Part shown: positions 47,570 through 59,674 of the stretch, piece by piece
Numbering within the stretch: the first letter of the stretch is position 1
How the letters are laid out: every line of letters starts with the position of its first letter
NCBI GenBank assembly: GCA_951804985.1
Contig: OX638134.1
Span: 7,014,790-7,078,789 of the forward strand
Length of the DNA stretch: 64,000 nucleotides
Direction of reading: 5' to 3'
From: Dryomyza anilis
Taxonomy: Eukaryota; Arthropoda; Insecta; Diptera; Dryomyzidae
Program-made: the position numbers and the translations under genes
The notes under the pieces: model-generated
What the model was told of the DNA's origin: nothing
The model's input: only the letters and a program-made list of their open reading frames with translations
Database searches by the model: none

Positions 47570-48800
47570 TATATAAAATAAATAAAAATAAAAAGTAATA
47601 ATTATAAAAAAAGAATAAAATAACAAAAAAAAAATTAATACAAAAAAATAAATTGATTATTTAAATAAAACGCAATTTAAAGCTCTATATAGAAAAATAC
47701 AAAATATGCAAAACATGAAAAATTATTCAATTGTCACAAAGTACATTGTTAAATTGTTTCAATGGATTGAATGTCGTTTTGATTGATCCGAGCTTTGAGT
47801 GCGCCACTCGTAGATACGAGGCACTCAAGCATTTGATGGGTGTATGGCGAATGTGAACAGAACCTGAGACACAGAGATATATTCTGCGTAGTGTACAAAA
47901 GACTAGAGAGCAGCGACAAGTGCAACGCAAGAAAGCAAAATAGTAAAAAACGAAAAACTTTTGAAGAGTAAGAAGGAAAAAAAGGGCGCAAAAAATGCTA
48001 GACAAACTGTTGGGAAATTTGTTCGCACAAAGCACCGGTTGAAAGTTCATTGAAGAATGAATGGTTTGCGGCTGAATGGCATAAAGATGAATGGTTTAAA
48101 GATAAATGGTTGTGTAGCAAGGTACAAGAAAAAAACTAGGTTTCTGTAGGTATTGAAAAATGATTTTTACTACAGGTTCAAAGCACTTTATAATGTACCT
48201 GCACAATAAGAAATAAATAAAAACAATAAATAAATGTATTTCTTAGAATCAAAACATAGTTTATTTTAAAAAAAAGCAATTTTCTAATTCATTTTTATGC
48301 ATTCTTGGTATAAAGAGACCTTTTTGATAAAAGAGAAAACCAGTTGATTTCGTTTAAGTGGAGAATTGATAAGAAATAATACTCTATAATGTGAAAAGTC
48401 ATTGTAATAACTGATAATATTGTAAACATTAACTACTTTTTATACTTAGTCATTATCATAAACAATTAATTTATTCTATCTCAAGATTTTACTGATTTTG
48501 ACCTAAAATATTTCTCAAAAATATGAAATAGCATTATGTATTTCACAATTTTTATTTGTTGGTGTTAGCAGATTTTATGACAACCGATAAACTATCAGAA
48601 GTAATCATAAATTGTATAAAAACAGTTATGGGAGTAGCTAAAAATAATAATTGATTATTAGTATAAATTTTAAATTGTAGTAGTTGCTATAGTAAATTTT
48701 ATTTCTTAAGTCACTTGTAAATAATTTGACATTTAGTTTTATTAAAATTTGTAATAATTAAAATATTATTATAAAATTTCAGAATTACCAAATTTTTAAT
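47570..48800. other. Spacer, one unsupported small frame
   Basis: AT-rich flanks around a more balanced patch at 47760-48060. The minus-strand frame at 48050-47727 (107 codons, Cys/Phe/Leu-rich start) has no recognised domain and is left uncalled. Confidence 0.4.
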
Positions 48801-48814
48801 GAAAAAAAAAAAAA

Positions 48815-49385
48815 AAATTTTAATGAAAAATTTTATTTTTGTGCAAAAGGTTTGTTTAATGAAAAATTTAATTTTTAGTGAAAAATTTATTTTTTAGTGA
48901 AAAATGTATTTTTTTGTGAACATTTGAATTTTAAAATGAAAAAATTAATTTTTAGTGAAAATTTTAATTTTTTTTGGTGATAAATTGAATTTTTAGTAAA
49001 AAAAAATTAATTTTGAATTTTCAGTGAAAAATTGAATTTTTAGTGAAAAATTGAATTGTTAGTAAAAAATTGAATTGTTAGTAAAAAATTGAACTTTAAG
49101 TGAACATTTTTATTTTTAGTGAAAATTTTAATTGTTATTCAAAAATTTTAATTTTCAGTGAAAATTTGAATTTTTAGTGAAAATTTTACTTTTTAGTGAA
49201 CATTTAAATTTTTATTGAAATTTCGAATTTTTTAGTGAAAATTTGACATTTTAGTGTAAAATTAAAATATTAGTGAAAAATTGTATTTTGAGAGAAAAAT
49301 TGAACTTTAAGTGAAAATTTAAATTTTTAGTGAAAAATGTAATTATTTTGTAAAATTTTAGTGTAAAATTTAAATTTAAGTGAAC
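48815..49385 (-). repeat. 19-bp satellite, AGTG orientation (decayed)
   Basis: About 28 diverged units of agtgaaaaattgaattttt, between the two decamer arrays. It has no opposed partner nearby. Confidence 0.9.
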
Positions 49386-49689
49386 TTTGCCGCTTCTAGA
49401 ATACTGTAAAGTTTCATTAGATTTATTTAATATATATATAAACTATTTATAAATTGCCACCAACTATATTTCTTATCTACACAGTCAGTGAATCTCATAG
49501 CTAAACTAATCAACAATTGTACAAACATTTCTAATTATTAATGAGACATATTATTTTAATGTTATTGCACACTTATTAAAATATGCGCTTTTCCCCTGAA
49601 CTTGATTTTAGATTATTCAATCTAAATAATATAAAAGGCAATATGAACTAAAAGCTAATTTTTCGCAAATTAACAGGGTGATTTTGTTA

Positions 49690-51270
49690 ATAGCTTTTAA
49701 ATAGATATTAATGGATTTGAATAGATATTAATAGATTTGAATAGATTTGAATAGATTTGAATAGATTTGAATAGATTTGAATAGATTTGAATAGATTTGA
49801 ATAGATTTGACTAGATTTGAATAGATTTAAATAGAGTTGAATAGATTTGAATAGATTTGAATAGATTTGAATAGATTTGAATAGATTTGAATAGATTTGA
49901 ATAGATTTGAATAGATTTGAATAGATTTGAATAGATTTGAATAGATTTGAATAGATTTGAATAGATTTGAATAGATTTGAATAGATTTGACTTGATTTGA
50001 ATAGATTTGAATAGATTTGAATAGATTTGAATAGATTTGAATAGATTTGAATAGATTTAAATAGATTTGAATAGATTTGAATAGATTTGAATAGATTTGA
50101 ATAGATTTGAATACATTTGAATAGATTTGAATAGATTTAAATAGATTTGAATAGATTTGAATAGATTTGAATAGATTTGAATACATTTGAATAGATTTGA
50201 ATAGGTTTGAATAGATTTGAATAGATTTAAATAGATTTGAATAATATTGAATAGATTTGAATAGATTTGAATAGATTTGAATAGATTTGAATAGATTTGA
50301 ATAGATTTGAATAGATTTGAATAGATTTGAATAGATTTGAATAGATTTGACTAGATTTAAATAGATTTGAATAGATTTGAATAGATTTGAATAGATTTGA
50401 AAAGATTTGAATAGATTTGAATAGATTTTAATAGATTTGAATAGATTTGAATAATATTGAATAGATTTGAATAGATTTGAATAGATTTGAATAGATTTGA
50501 ATAGATTTGAATAGATTTGAATAGATTTAAATAGATTTGAATAATATTGAATAGATTTGAATAGATTTGAATAGATTTGAATAGATTTGAATAGATTTGA
50601 ATAGATTTGAATAGATTTGAATAGATTTGAATAGATTTGAATAGATTTAAATAGATTTGAATAGATTTGAATAGATTTGAATAGATTTGAATAGATTTGA
50701 ATAGATTTGAATAGATTTGACTAGATTTAAATAGATTTGAATAGATTTGAATAGATTTGAAAAGATTTAAATAGATTTGAATAGATTTGAATAGATTTGA
50801 ATAGATTTGAATAGATTTGAATAGATTTGAATAGATTTGAATAGATTTGAATACATTTGAATAGATTTGAATAGGTTTGAATAGATTTGAATAGATTTAA
50901 ATAGATTTGAATAATATTGAATAGATTTGAATAGATTTGAATAGATTTGAATAGATTTGAATAGATTTGAATAGATTTGAATAGATTTGAATAGATTTGA
51001 ATAGATTTGACTAGATTTAAATAGATTTGAATAGATTTGAATAGATTTGAATAGATTTGAAAAGATTTGAATAGATTTGAATAGATTTGAATAGATTTGA
51101 ATAGATTTGAATAAATTTTAATAGATTTGAATAGATTTAAATAGATTTGAATAGATTTTAATAGATTTGAATAGATTTAAATAGATTTGAATAGATTTGA
51201 ATTGATATTAATATATTTTAATAGACTTTAATATATTTTAATAGATTATAATAGATTTGATCAGAATTGA
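49690..51270. repeat. Decamer array (atagatttga), block 2
   Basis: About 157 decamers, same unit and orientation as 46.6-47.6 kb, and more homogeneous. Variant decamers recur in order (ataggtttga at 50201 and 50871; ataatattga after atagatttaa; ctagatttaa at 50351 and 51011), showing duplicated blocks of about 660-670 bp. It lies just 5' of the first P450; the matching position upstream of the second P450 (56815-56930) holds only a short decayed remnant. Confidence 0.95.
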
Positions 51271-51654
51271 ATATATTTGTATATATCTAAATTATTAAAA
51301 TGTTGATTATATGTAGATATCATTGATTTAATAATATTCGAATATATATTTCTATAAATTTCATTAGATGTGAACAAATTTAAAAGTTTTAAAAATATTT
51401 ATATCGATTTAAGTATATTTTAATATATTTAAATACTTCTTATATTTTTTTATTTTGAAATTTTCATATCACATTTTGTTAAATAAATGCGACGCTCATG
51501 ATTCGAATAATCTTTTGAATTTGAAAATGATATTTCTGACCCTGTATTGCAATCGTAATCTGTGTAACACATAAATATCAAACATAAATGTTAAGTACTC
51601 ATAGTTTAATTAATGATAATAAACAAACATAAAAAATAAATTGATAACAATTGA

Positions 51655-51725
51655 CGATAACTGACCCAGAACATATGGTTGGGGCGGCGCTTATCAACTC
51701 GCAATGAGACTATTTTCAGTCTGTT
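51655..51725 (+). promoter_or_regulatory. Likely core promoter of the first CYP28 gene
   Basis: Sequence conserved between the two P450 copies: a gataactgacccaga element, then ttttcagtctgttgtg with a TCAGT initiator at 51716-51720, about 96 bp upstream of the ATG. The matching segment precedes the second gene. Conservation above the surrounding DNA suggests function; no TATA box was seen at the expected spacing. Confidence 0.5.
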
Positions 51726-51815
51726 GTGCGAAGGCATTGAGAAAATACGCTTTTTACGGAAATAAAATTAATTTGAATTTCTAAATTGAATTTAATTGAT
51801 CTTGACATACGCGCA

Positions 51816-54270
51816 ATGTGTCCGTATTTTACCACACTTGTGCTGTTGGCCATTATAGTTGGTCTAGTGTATCTATTTCTGGTTTGGAACTTTGGCTACT
51901 GGAAGAAACGTGGCATCAAGGAAGCCAAGGCGTATCCGTTGTTGGGTAGTTTTCCCAGTCAGTTTACGCAAAAGCGTAATTATGTCTATGATGTAGATGA
52001 CATTTACAAGTAAGTTTTATTTTCGTAATTTTTCATATATTAAGATGATTTCAAATTTTATATATTCATAATTTCGTATTTTCATTAGCTCATATATTAA
52101 AATTTTAAAATTTTTATATTTTTTTTATAATGTCAGAACATATTTTCATAATTTCGTAATTTCATAATTTCATAATTTCGTAATTTCATAACTTCATAAT
52201 TTCATAATTTCATAATTTCATAATTTTATAATTTCATAATTACGAAATTTCAAAATTTTACAATTTCATAATTTCATAATTTCATAATTTCATAATTTCA
52301 TAATTTCATAATTTCATAATTTCATAATTGCATAATTTCATAATTTCATAATTTCATAATTTCATAACTTCATAATTTCATAATTTCATTATTTCATAAT
52401 TTCGTAACTTCATTTTATTTTTTTAATATTTTCATTTTTATATTTTCTTCTTTTTTTAAATATAAGAAAAATATATTATTAATTTTTTTTTTTTTAGAAA
52501 ATATAAAAAAGATGAGAACTTTGTAGGCGTCTACGGCAGCCGAATTCCTCAACTACTCGCTTTGAGTCCCGAATATGCTCATCGCATATATGTCAATGAC
52601 TTCAAGAATTTCCATGATAATGATTTTTCTGCAGATGTACTTAACACGGTTCAGTATTTAAGGCAAGATAATTGTATTTTTTATTTAAGGTCGACAAGAA
52701 AAAAGACATAATGTTTTCCAATAATCCATTTATGTTGACTGGCGAGGAGTGGAAAGAACGTCGCGCCGAAATTACTCCCGGTTTAACAGCAAATCGAGTA
52801 AAATTTATATTTTAATTTATTAAAAATATTATTTAATGTTTTGAAATTTTTTTTAGGTGAAGACCACTTTTCCAGTAACGGAAGTGGTTTGCAAAAATTT
52901 TGCCGATTACATTGGAACTCAAATGAAAATGACGTCGAAGGATAAAGGACTTGATGCAAAGGAGGTGATTATGAAATAAACATATAAAAATAAAGAAATA
53001 TAAAAAGATAAAAATGTAAAAATATTAAAATATAAAAATATGAAAAAAAAAATTGTAAAAAAAAATTGTTAAACAAAAATTAAAAATAATATAATTCTTT
53101 ATCTTTCTCAGCTGTGCCTTCGCTATACCACCGAGGTAGTTTCCGACTGCGTGCTCGGCATCAAGGCCGCCAGCTTCAGCGCCAACCCGACACCCATCTA
53201 TGCGATGACCAAGAAATTGTTCGACCAATCCTATATTTTCATGCTTTACATGGTTTTTACTACTCTGCTGCCCTGGCTGAAGAAAATTTATATCGCACGC
53301 TTTGTCCCAAAAGAGGTTGAGAGATTTTTTTTCGACATAATGCAGCAGGCGATCACCTTGAGAAGCTCACAAAAAAACTTAGATCGTACGGATTTTCTTA
53401 ATTATATACTGCAGCTGCAGGATAAAAAACATCTCAGTATAACTGAGCTAATGTCGCACACAATCACTTTTCTGTCAGACGGTTTTGAGACGACGTCCTC
53501 GGTTTTGGCACATACTCTGTTATTGGTCCGAATTATGAAATCAATTTTGTATATTTTATATATTTGAATTTTTTGCACTCTTCAGCTGGCTCGTTATCCG
53601 GAAACACAGGCTCGTCTCTTGCAAGAAATTGAATCGCAAGGGGACAAAATTAGTTTTGAGAACCTCAGCGATATGCCGTACTTGGACGCCTGTATACATG
53701 GTAGATCTTTATGCTAATACATCTTTGTCTATAAATAAAAGTTTTTTTTTTTTAGAATCTCTGCGTATTTTCTCTCCGCTGCTCGTCGGTCGTAAATTAT
53801 GTACCATACCCTATGAGTTCGTCAACAAAAATGGCGTTAAAGTTCAGCTGAAGGTCGGTGATTTGGTGATAGTACCGGTATATTCGTTGCATCATGATCC
53901 GGAGATCTATGAGAAACCAGAGGAGTTTATTCCCGAACGGTTTCTGGAAGAAAATGGTGGTGTTAAGAAATATCGCGAACAGGGTGCTTACTTTGGTTTT
54001 GGCGATGGCCCTAGAGTGTGCTTGGGTAAAATTGTGGAGTTTTTTATTTAATTTTTATATATTATTTTTATTTTTTAATTTTTTCAAATTTTTGTTTATT
54101 TAGGCATGCGTTTTGCCATGACCCAAATGAAAAGCGCCCTCGTGGAGGTGCTGCGCAACTTTGATGTTAAAGTCAATCCTAGGACACGCCAGGATAATTA
54201 TTTGGATGAGACTTATTTTATGGCGCTGCTGAAGGGCGGCATTTGGCTGGATTTTGAACCGAAAAACTAA
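51816..54270 (+). CDS. Cytochrome P450, CYP28 family, copy 1
   Basis: Eight exons: 51816-52009, 52498-52636, 52690-52797, 52857-52964, 53112-53525, 53586-53700, 53756-54025, 54104-54270, all GT/AG with matching phases, giving 504 residues. The start is set at MCPYFTTLVLL, as in its paralogue, with an N-terminal ER membrane anchor (about residues 5-22). Visible motifs: C-helix WKERR (132-136), I-helix DGFETTS (306-312), K-helix ESLR (360-363), PERF, and heme-binding FGDGPRVCLG with Cys448. No lesion is seen. The MCP start, FGYWKKRG and SQFTQKR resemble the fly CYP28 family, known for xenobiotic or plant-toxin induction; subfamily not assigned. It is a microsomal monooxygenase needing P450 reductase; substrate unknown. 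Confidence 0.95.
52050..52430. repeat. 8-bp microsatellite (cataattt) in P450 copy 1 intron 1
   Basis: About 35-40 octamers of cataattt with variants. The same intron of copy 2 holds a different octamer. Confidence 0.93.
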
Positions 54271-54330
54271 AGGAATTTTATTACAAAAAAAAATCTTGAC
54301 TGAATTTATGAAATATTTTAAACTTTGATG

Positions 54331-54336
54331 AATAAA
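54331..54336 (+). terminator. Poly(A) signal of CYP28 copy 1
   Basis: AATAAA about 60 bp after the stop codon, in a T/A-rich 3' region, with a T-rich stretch following. Confidence 0.7.
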
Positions 54337-54467
54337 GTATTTTTTTTTATATTTAAACAAGTTTGTTTTTTATGATTTATTTATAATTTTAATTTTAATT
54401 TAAATTTTATTTTATCAAAACTAACAAAAAATATTAGAAAATATTTAGTGAAAAATTAAATTACACT

Positions 54468-56081
54468 ACACAACAAAATGAGAAAAAAGTTTGCGCAGTA
54501 AATACTAATTTTTTTTGTATTATTGGAAATGACTCGCAGAATTAGAATATATGAATTAAAATATTTTCTATGGATAGGTTTCGGGTAATACTTTTGTGCT
54601 GGGCTTTCAAAAAGTTGATCACATATATTTGTAAATATCTCGCGTTTAATAAAACTCATATGCTCAATTGTTATATCGAATGAAAAGTAATTAATTATGC
54701 AATAAACATTTCTTACAACACTTTGGAATTGGTTCACTGGTTTAAGAAAACTCTATAGAAGAACTCGAAAAATTTAAATTTTTTCGACCAAAATTTTATT
54801 CAAAAATGCATTTAAAAAATTGCGAATAATTCAAAACGCAAGATGATGCACAGTTTGTAATATTCCAAAATTAGCGTGCACATTTTTAAAGAAAATGTTG
54901 TAAAATTAAAAGAAATCTATGGAAACATTTTGAGAACAGAAAAAATCATGTGAATGCATTGCAATTGAGTATTAACTAAAAAAAATTGCATTTATGTTTA
55001 TACCCTATACCCATGGGTTACAAGTTATAAAACGTTAGTAGGCGTGAGTGTTATGAAAAAGTATATATTTTCTTGATCAACATCACTTTCCGAGTCGATT
55101 TAGATATATCCGTCTGTCTGTCCGACTATACACGATAATTTTAAAACTGCTATTCCGAATGATGTAAAATAATGTAAAGGTCGAAAATAAGTCGAAATAC
55201 TCAACGTAATCTACTACATCCACTACGAGATATGGGTTTATTTTTTAGGATCGCATATCTCGTTAAGTAGCCGCGCTAGCTCAGTGGTTAGTGCGTTGGA
55301 CTGCGAGCCGAAAGGTCCCCGGTTCAAGCCTGGACTGGGGCTAACAACATCTTTTCATAGAAACATTTTTCTATACCGCGCTACCTCTCGACAGTAAATG
55401 GCAAACCTACGAGAGTAAAACATTGCCTATGAAAAGCTCTCACCCGCCGTTCGGATTCGGCAATAAAAATAAAGTTATAAAATTTAAAATTAATTACAAG
55501 CAATCATCTATTAATAGGTTTTTAAAAAAATGAGCGTGATCCGCCCACATTTTTTATTTTTATTTTTATGCCAATTTGTATAGAACTCAATTATATTGCT
55601 TTCACATAACTTTTTTTATCTTCAAATCTTACCCTTATATTTTTGTCATTGATAGCTCAATTTTTTTGGAAAGAGTGTGAACTAATTTTGGAAAATAAAA
55701 TTTTTTGTATTATCTTACTTTCTCGATTTATTTCCATTTTTTAAAATGATTAAAATGATTAAAATTTTTGTTGAAAAAAAAAATGCCTTTTTCAAGTTCC
55801 CCTATCGAGTTCTCTTAAACTAATGCACCAATTTAAAAATATTCTGAGAAATGTTTATTGGTTATTCGGTTACCTTTCATTCGTTATAACACTTGATCAT
55901 ATGTGTTATTTATAACGTGAGATATTTACAAATAAATGTCAGCAACTTTATGAAAGCTCGGTTCAAAAGTTAATGGCCCATAATTTTTAAACCTATCCAA
56001 AGAAACATTATTAAACCATATTTTCGGAATCAGGGCGTCATTTTACATAATACAAAAATAACTTTGACTGTTGTGTAGTGT
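54468..56081. mobile_element. CACTA-like DNA element with long degenerate inverted repeats
   Basis: The left end begins CACTACACAACA; the right end finishes TGTTGTGTAGTG. Beyond the tips, about 300 bp on each side align as inverted repeats: 54468-54800 against about 55780-56081, sharing cctatcca, gagatatttacaaata, agaaatgtttattg and gagttcttctatagagtt-like phrases in opposite orientation. Both tips are flanked by TTA, consistent with a 3-bp target duplication, which together with the CACTA tip suggests the CACTA (EnSpm) superfamily. No transposase frame is present, so it is non-autonomous. The interior holds a SINE and a fly-typical dispersed phrase (cgagtcgatttagatatatc then ccgtctgtctgtccg). 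Confidence 0.65.
55269..55480 (+). mobile_element. tRNA-derived SINE
   Basis: A tRNA-like head at 55270-55343 has an A box (tagctcagtgg, 55277-55287) and a B box (ggttcaagcc, 55321-55330) at tRNA spacing. The anticodon-loop-like ctgcgag suggests derivation from an Arg-type tRNA, but the acceptor stem does not pair, so it is not a functional tRNA. A tRNA-unrelated body follows (acgagagtaaaacattgcc, ccgttcggattcggc), ending in A-rich sequence. The body resembles a dispersed repeat I associate with acalyptrate flies. No target duplication was found. Confidence 0.7.
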
Positions 56082-56461
56082 TATCTGCAAAAAATTGAAT
56101 TTTTAGTAAAGAATTGAATTTTTCATGAACTGAAAGTGAATTTTTAGTGAAAAAAAAAAGAATTTCTGTTAAATTTTTTATTTTTAATAAAAAATATATT
56201 TCAAATTTTATATTAATTGCATTGTGCATATACGTGTAGCTGAGATTTAAACTTTAACTTCAACTGGATTTGATATTTTAGAATTTTTATATCGTCACTA
56301 ACATGCCAAAGCGGCGAATGTGTAATTATTGACATTTGCGTCTTTTATTTTGCATTTTTTAATGTTGTTTATCCTCAAGTATTTTGTACGATAATCGTAT
56401 GGGGTTCTGTTGGATATTTCTAGCTCAAAAAAAAAAAACAAAACCAAAAAATTTAAAATCT

Positions 56462-56748
56462 TCTCATGCCAAAAGAGCGAATCGTTTAATTTTTGGCCAT
56501 AACCTTTTATTGGTATAAGATAAAGGCATTAATTGTTTGTTTTTATAGCACCTATCGATTGGCATCAGTATTTTAAAATAATATTTTGAATTTTTAACAT
56601 TTGCAAGAAAAATGTTTAGCAAATTATTTTTAAATAATTATGCCAATCGATAGGTGCTTGTAAAATAAATAATTAATGCCTTAACATCACTATTTTATCT
56701 TGTACCAATAAAGAGTTATAGCAATAAAGAATTTGGCATAACAGTGAC
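56462..56748. mobile_element. Foldback MITE
   Basis: Inverted arms of about 100 bp: 56468-56566 and 56638-56745 share atgccaaa tips, attggtataagataaa / ttttatcttgtaccaat, ggcattaattgttt / aataattaatgcct and the inner gcacctatcgattggcat / atgccaatcgataggtgc. The loop is about 70 bp. A partial relative of the left arm (catgccaaagcggcgaatg) lies at 56300. No coding capacity. Confidence 0.8.
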
Positions 56749-56754
56749 CATATA

Positions 56755-56990
56755 TAAAAAGACAATTTGAACAAACAGCTAATTTATGTAAATATACTGG
56801 GTGAGTTTTAATTAAATTTGTAATATTTAAATATAGATATATTTAAATATATTAAAATATATTTAAATAGATTTTTTATACATTTCAATATATTTGAATA
56901 GATTAAAAAAGATTTAAATTTATTTAAACAGTATGATTTTTTCCTTATTCTTCTTTTCGAATTTTCATACCACATTTTGTTTAAGATTTA
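56755..56990 (+). repeat. Start of the second duplication copy, with decayed decamer remnant
   Basis: Matches sequence around 49635-49700 and 51420-51490 that flanks the large decamer array upstream of copy 1 (shared agctaattt, gggtgattttt-like and ttttcatancacattttgtt phrases). In between are only about 115 bp of atttgaatagatt-like units. Confidence 0.75.
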
Positions 56991-57139
56991 AAGCTTAGTA
57001 AAATGTATTCAATATTTAGATGTTCATCATTTAATTAACCCGTTTTCCACAATAATGTATCTGTCACTGTTTTGTAATAACTATCATTTAACTGATAAAC
57101 ATCAACATATAAATAAATAAAAGTAAATTAAATAAATTG

Positions 57140-57215
57140 ATAACAATTGATAATAACTGACCCAGAGCAGATGGCTGAGGCAGCGCCTAGTATTGAAACT
57201 AGTTTCAGTCTGTTG
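57140..57215 (+). promoter_or_regulatory. Likely core promoter of the second CYP28 gene
   Basis: Counterpart of 51655-51725: gataataactgacccagag and then gtttcagtctgttgtg with TCAGTC at 57205-57210, about 115 bp before the ATG. Confidence 0.5.
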
Positions 57216-57324
57216 TGTGAGGACATTGTAAAAAGTCGTTTTTTACGAGAATAAAGTTATTCTGAATTTTTAAATAGAATTTAATTCGCGATCCTAAGCA
57301 CTTTGTGAGCTTAATATACGCACT

Positions 57325-59624
57325 ATGTGTCCGTATTTTACCACACTTGTGCTGTTGGCCATTATCGTTGGTCTGGTGTATCTATTTTTGGTTTGGAACT
57401 TTGGCTACTGGAAGAAACGTGGTATAAAGGAGGCCGCCGCGTATCCGTTGTTGGGTAGTTTTCCCAGTCAATTTACGCAGAAGCGTCATTATGTCTATGA
57501 TGTGGATGATATTTACAAGTAAGTTATTTTTTTACATTTTTCATATTTTGATTTTTTAATTTTGTGATATTTTGATATTTTGATATTTTGATATTTTGAT
57601 ATTTTGATATTTTGATATTTTGATATTTTGATATTTTGATATTTTGATATTTTGATATTTTGATATTTTGATATTTTGATATTTTGATATTTTGATATTT
57701 TGATATTTTGATATTTTGATATTTTGATATTTTGATATTTTGATATTTTGATATTTTGATATTTTGATATTTTGATATTTTGATATTTTGATATTTTGAT
57801 ATTTTGATATTTTGATATTTTGATATTTTGATATTTTGATATTTTGATATTTTGATATTTTGATATTTTGATATTTTGATATTTTGATATTTTGATATTT
57901 TGATATTTAATTTTTTTTTTTTTTTAGAAAATATAAGAAAGACGAGTATTTTGTAGGCGTCTACGGTAGCCGAATTCCTCAACTACTGGCTTTGAGTCCT
58001 GAATATGCTCATCGCATATTTGTCAATGACTTCAAGAATTTCCATGATAATGATTTTTCGGAGGCTGTACGTTCGGTTCATTATAAAAGTCAAGATAATT
58101 ATATTTTAATTTTGAGTGCAGGTTGACAAAAAAAGAGACGTAATTTTTGCCAATAATCCATTTATTTTGACTGGGGAGGAGTGGAAAGAACGTCGCGCCG
58201 AAATTACTCCCGGTTTAACAGCAAATCGAGTAAAATTTATATTTTAATTTATTAAAAATATTATTTAGTTTTTTGAATTTTTTTTTAGGTGAAGAGCACT
58301 TTTCCAGTAACGGAAGCTGTTTGCAAAAGTTTTGCCGATTACATTGGCACTCAAATGAAAATGACGTCGAAGGATAAAGGACTTGATGCAAAGGAGGTGA
58401 TTATGATAAGACTATTTTAAAAATATAAAAATTAAAAACTATTTTGAATCTTTGTCAGTTGTGCCTTCGCTATACCACCGAGGTTATTTCCGACTGCGTG
58501 CTCGGCATCAAAGCCGCCAGTTTCAGCGCCCACCCGACCCCCATTTATGCGATGACCAAGAAAATGTTCGACCAATCCTATATTTTCATTTTTTACATGG
58601 TTTGCACTACTCTGCTGCCCTGGCTGAAGAAAATCTACATGGCACGATTTTTCCCAAAAGATGTTGAGGCATTTTTCTTTGACACCATGCAGCAGGCGAT
58701 CACCCTGAGAAGCTCACAAAAAAACTTAGATCGTACGGATTTTCTTAATTATATACTGCAGCTGCAGGACAAAAAGCAGCTCGGTATAACTGAGCTAACG
58801 TCGCACACGATCACTTTTCTGTCAGACGGGTTTGAGACGACGGCCACGGTTTTGGCGCATACTTTGTTATTGGTCCGGAATATGAAATCAATTTTGTATA
58901 TTTTATATATTTAAATTTTTTGCACTTTTCAGCTGGCTCGTTATCCGGAAACACAGGCTCGTCTCTTGCAAGAGATTGAGTCGCAAGGGGAAATTAGTTT
59001 TGAGAACCTCAGCGAAATGCCGTACTTGGACGCCTGTATACATGGTAGATCTTTAGTCTTACTTTAATTCTTTTTCTTTATCTATAAATATAAAATTTAT
59101 TTTAGAGGCTCTGCGTATATTCTCTCCTCAGCTAGTTGGCCGTAAACTGTGTACCATACCCTATGAGTTCGTCAACAAAAATGGCGTCAAAGTTCAGCTG
59201 AATGTCGGTGATTTGGTGATAGTACCGATTCATTCGTTGCATCATGATCCGGAGATCTATGAGAAACCGGAGGACTTTATACCCGAACGATTTCTGGAAG
59301 AAAATGGTGGTGTTAAGAAATATCGCGAACAGGGGGCCTATTTGGCTTTTGGTGATGGACCTAGGGTGTGCTTGGGTATTACTTCTAAGTTACTTTTTTT
59401 ATAGTTTTTTTTTTATATATTTCTATTTATATTTTTTTTATATTTTGTATATTTCAGGCATGCGTTTTGCCATGACCCAAATGAAATGCGCCCTCGTGGA
59501 GGTTCTGCGCAATTTTCATATTAAAGTTAATCCCAGGACACGCCAGGATAATTATATGGATGAGACTTATTTTATGGCGCTGCTGAAGGGCGGTATTTGG
59601 CTTGATTTTGAATCGAGAAACTAA
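57325..59624 (+). CDS. Cytochrome P450, CYP28 family, copy 2
   Basis: Eight exons at the same positions as in copy 1: 57325-57518, 57928-58066, 58122-58229, 58289-58396, 58459-58872, 58933-59044, 59106-59375, 59458-59624, giving 503 residues. Exon 6 is one codon shorter (SQGEISF against SQGDKISF). The motifs are intact: WKERR, DGFETTA, EALR, PERF and FGDGPRVCLG with Cys447. Protein differences from copy 1 are scattered (for example KEAAAYP for KEAKAYP, HIKVNP for DVKVNP), including the F-G region near PTPIYAMTKKMFDQ, a part that shapes substrate access in P450s. It is an intact tandem paralogue with the same predicted microsomal monooxygenase role; the substrate is unknown. Confidence 0.95.
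57556..57908. repeat. 8-bp microsatellite (gatatttt) in P450 copy 2 intron 1
   Basis: About 44 nearly perfect gatatttt octamers. The minus strand stays open through it (KISKYQNI translation), which is not a gene. Confidence 0.97.
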
Positions 59625-59674
59625 AGAAATTTTATAATAATTGATTCTTGAATGAATATATCGTCGTTGTAGAA

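Noticed and set aside
46779..50186. Tyr-Ser-Asn-Leu-Phe-Lys-Ser-Ile repeat proteins of 199 and 119 codons on the minus strand
   Set aside because: The decamer has no stop in this frame; the protein repeat simply mirrors the DNA repeat.
51786..51815. Upstream in-frame Met (MNLIDLDIRA) as the start of P450 copy 1
   Set aside because: The paralogue and the CYP28 family start at MCP; the ten extra codons would displace the membrane anchor and are absent in copy 2.
55270..55343. Functional tRNA-Arg gene
   Set aside because: A and B boxes are good, but the acceptor stem and part of the anticodon stem do not pair, and a SINE body follows.
57524..57982. 152-codon minus-strand frame
   Set aside because: It is the antisense reading of the gatatttt microsatellite in P450 intron 1.
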